Notes under the pieces: generated by a model | The model's input: only the letters and a program-made list of their open reading frames with translations | Database searches by the model: none | What the model was told of the DNA's origin: nothing | Assembly: GCA_903789535.1 (NCBI GenBank) | Contig: CAIFES010000003.1 | Coordinates: 62,001-126,000 of the forward strand | Direction of reading: 5' to 3' | Source: an uncultured Aeriscardovia sp. | GTDB lineage: Bacteria > Actinomycetota > Actinomycetes > Actinomycetales > Bifidobacteriaceae | DNA: 64,000 nt | In this document: one piece after another, positions 61,791 to 64,000 of the stretch | Position numbering within the stretch: position 1 is the first letter of the stretch | How the letters are laid out: every line of letters starts with the position of its first letter | Program-made: the position numbers and the translations under genes

Positions 61791-62420
61791 ATGACCAGTG
61801 TTCAGCGCGCACGCCGCCAGGTCCGCCTGTCCCGTGCACTGGGTATCGCCCTGACGCCGAAGGCGCAGGCGCAGTTCGAGAAGCGTTCCTATGGTCCGGG
61901 CGAGCACGGCAACTCCCGTCGCCGCACCGAGTCCGATTACGCGGTCCGTCTCAAGGAGAAGCAGCGTCTGAAGGCGCAGTACGGCGTCTCTGAGAAGCAG
62001 CTCCGTCGTGCCTATGACGACGGCAAGCGCACGACCGGCCAGACCGGCAACGCCATGCTCATCGACCTCGAGACCCGTCTCGACGCCCTGGTTCTGCGTG
62101 CCGGCTTCGCCCGCACAATCCGCCAGGCCCGTCAGTACGTGGTCCACCGTCACATCCTCGTCGACGGCAACATCGTCGATCGTCCGTCCTTCCGCGTGAA
62201 GGTCGGCCAGGTCATCCAGGTCAAGCCGAAGAGCCAGACCATGGTCCCGTTCCAGATCGCCGCCGAGGGCTCGCACCGCGACGTCCTTCCTGCGGTCCCG
62301 GGCTACCTTGATGTGGATCTGACCGCCCTCAAGGCCACGTTCACCCGTGAGCCGAAGGTGGAGGAGATCCCGGTCCAGGTCAACCTCGCGTTCGTGGTCG
62401 AGTACTTCGCCCACTACTGA
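61791..62420 (+). CDS. rpsD: 30S ribosomal protein S4
   Basis: QRARRQVRLSRALGIALTPKAQ...RRTESDYAVRLKEKQRLK, S4 RNA-binding domain. Confidence 0.97.
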   Translation: MTSVQRARRQVRLSRALGIALTPKAQAQFEKRSYGPGEHGNSRRRTESDYAVRLKEKQRLKAQYGVSEKQLRRAYDDGKRTTGQTGNAMLIDLETRLDALVLRAGFARTIRQARQYVVHRHILVDGNIVDRPSFRVKVGQVIQVKPKSQTMVPFQIAAEGSHRDVLPAVPGYLDVDLTALKATFTREPKVEEIPVQVNLAFVVEYFAHY

Positions 62421-62442
62421 TCCTTTCGCCCATCTGGGTTCT

Positions 62443-62477
62443 GCCCCGCGGTCGCTTCTGCGCCGTGGGGCTTTTTT
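62443..62477 (+). terminator. Intrinsic terminator after rpsD
   Basis: GCCCCGCGG TCGCTTCTGCG CCGTGGGGC TTTTTT. Confidence 0.9.
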
Positions 62478-62484
62478 ATGCTTG

Positions 62485-62538
62485 GACCTGACTGCCTGGG
62501 TTTATTTCTCGAACCTGACCGCCTGGGATTATTTTTTC
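62485..62538. repeat. Imperfect about 27-bp direct repeat (RACCTGAYYGCCTGGGWTTATTTYTC)
   Basis: gacctgactgcctgggtttatttctc and aacctgaccgcctgggattattttttc. Confidence 0.8.
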
Positions 62539-62691
62539 CTTCCCCCACCTATCTACCCGGGCTGTGAGGCTGTTGTACCGTTGGTGGTAACGCGGCAAGT
62601 GTCTCAGACATGCTGAGAAGGACTGGCACGTACCGGCCTGATATCGCAGGTGATATCGCGGCCGGTATGGGCGGGCAGTCGGCTATCCCGT

Positions 62692-62715
62692 CTGATAACA
62701 GCCCTGATAACAGCC
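62692..62715. repeat. 12-bp perfect tandem duplication CTGATAACAGCC x2
   Basis: Read directly. Confidence 0.9.
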
Positions 62716-62764
62716 GTGGGGACAGTGCGGTTCCCACCGATTTCAGCCGCGGGGGAGGTACGCG

Positions 62765-63661
62765 ATGGGTACGGCACACAAAGCGGTCACTCCTCGTCCG
62801 CTCGCCTGGTGGATGACATGGGACCGATATCAGGCGCCGGTCGTCGTCCTTCTGGTGCTCTGGTCGTTCATCTGTGGCTATTTGCTGAGCGTGAGCGACT
62901 GGACGCTCGACTTCGCCCAGGCATCCGGCCAGAACAACGGATTCGGCTTCGAAGCACCGGAATTCCTCCTGTACCCGCTTGCCGGGACCGCGCTGTTGCT
63001 GTTCATCGCCGGACTATCGCCGCTGATGAGCATGACGCTGCCGGTGACGGGTGCTGTCGCGGACGCGGTGGCGCTTATCGGCGCGTCGGTCAGTTCGTAC
63101 ATACACATCGCCGCCGGCTCACCGGGCCGCAGAGGCCTCTCCCCGGTGTGGCTGCTCCTTGCAGAGGCCCTCGTCTGCTTCCTCGCGGTGGCCGCCTTCT
63201 CCTTCGTGCCGTGGGCGCTCTCGGCCGGTCTGATCCGTCCGTCTATCAGCCGCGCCCTCGAGAAACCGGGCACGAGCATGTTCGGACGCTGGATTCGTGC
63301 GAACAATGCGCTTTTCGGTGTGCTGGTGATGGGCGTCCTTGTTTTTGTCGTCGTGAATGGTGTGCTCCTTGGGTATGACATCGCCTATTGGGGTGTGCCG
63401 TCATTCGCCACGAGCATCATTCTTGCCAGTCAGTCCATCTTCCCGGCCTGTCTGTTCTGCTTCGGGTGGGCGGCCGTGCAGGAGGACCGCAATGGCTGGT
63501 GGGCGCTGCTCGCCGCATTTGTGCTGTGTCTGATTCCCGTGCTGGTCGAGTGCCGAATGGATGGAGGGGGTATTTACTGTCTGCTCGCCGGTTTTGCGCT
63601 CGTCGGCGGGGTGATCGGCGAGATCGTCCGTCGTCGTACGAAGCCGAAGAACGTCGATTAA
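62765..63661 (+). CDS. Multi-pass membrane protein of unknown function
   Basis: About 7-8 hydrophobic segments; RBS GGGGGAGG upstream. Confidence 0.68.
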   Translation: MGTAHKAVTPRPLAWWMTWDRYQAPVVVLLVLWSFICGYLLSVSDWTLDFAQASGQNNGFGFEAPEFLLYPLAGTALLLFIAGLSPLMSMTLPVTGAVADAVALIGASVSSYIHIAAGSPGRRGLSPVWLLLAEALVCFLAVAAFSFVPWALSAGLIRPSISRALEKPGTSMFGRWIRANNALFGVLVMGVLVFVVVNGVLLGYDIAYWGVPSFATSIILASQSIFPACLFCFGWAAVQEDRNGWWALLAAFVLCLIPVLVECRMDGGGIYCLLAGFALVGGVIGEIVRRRTKPKNVD

Positions 63662-63671
63662 AATCGGTGCC

Positions 63672-64000
63672 ATGATCCTGCATCTGCATCTCGTCCGTCA
63701 TGGCCGGACCTACTTCAACCGCTACAACCGTCTGCAAGGCTGGTCGAATTCGCCGCTGACGGACTCGGGCATCGCCGATGCGAGAAAGGCCGCCGACAAG
63801 CTGAAGAACGTGCGTTTGGCGGCCGCCTACTGTTCCGACACCACGCGTGCTGAGCAGACCGCGCGGATGATCCTCCAAGCCAACACAGTCGCAGGGACCG
63901 TTTCGGACGTGATCGAGAATAAGGCTTTCCGCGAGCAGTTCTACGGCTATTTCGAGGCGATGGACATGAACCTCGCCTGGTATGCCGCCGGCGCCCCGCA
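63672..64000 (+). CDS. Histidine phosphatase family protein (phosphoglycerate mutase-like), truncated by window end
   Basis: Translated by eye: MILHLHLVRHGRTYFNRYNRLQGWSNSPLTDSGIADARKAADKLKN, RHG motif; absent from the ORF track because no stop lies in the window. Confidence 0.85.
   Translation, partial: MILHLHLVRHGRTYFNRYNRLQGWSNSPLTDSGIADARKAADKLKNVRLAAAYCSDTTRAEQTARMILQANTVAGTVSDVIENKAFREQFYGYFEAMDMNLAWYAAGAP

Overview
The window is about 64 kb of high-GC actinobacterial chromosome. It is almost certainly Bifidobacteriaceae: a phosphoketolase gene (xfp) sits next to pta and ackA, alongside glgB/glgX, CarD, PdtaR-type ANTAR, FemAB and GH35/ABC sugar genes. Most of it is housekeeping: rpsA, rpsD, polA, uvrB, pcrA, coaE, folD, pyk, guaA, glycogen metabolism, two tRNAs, an SOS-regulated umuDC pair and a sugar-import/GH35 locus. 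I found no prophage, transposon, CRISPR array or recognisable defence island, and no complete new system that I can defend. The strongest items for follow-up are: (1) a promoter / perfect intrinsic-terminator hairpin abutting tRNA-Pro(TGG), whose loop is complementary to the tRNA 5' end; (2) a G9 tract early in a FemAB gene (candidate phase variation); (3) a Tyr/Gly/Ser/Arg low-complexity tail in the PcrA/UvrD helicase; (4) an acidic linker in PolA carrying a clamp-motif-like QTLDLF; (5) a structured rpsD leader; (6) mutually exclusive stem-loops upstream of a DUF488 gene; (7) several 12-27 bp tandem duplications. Starts were adjusted from the ORF track where RBS position or homology suggested it. 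No database searches or folding computations were run.
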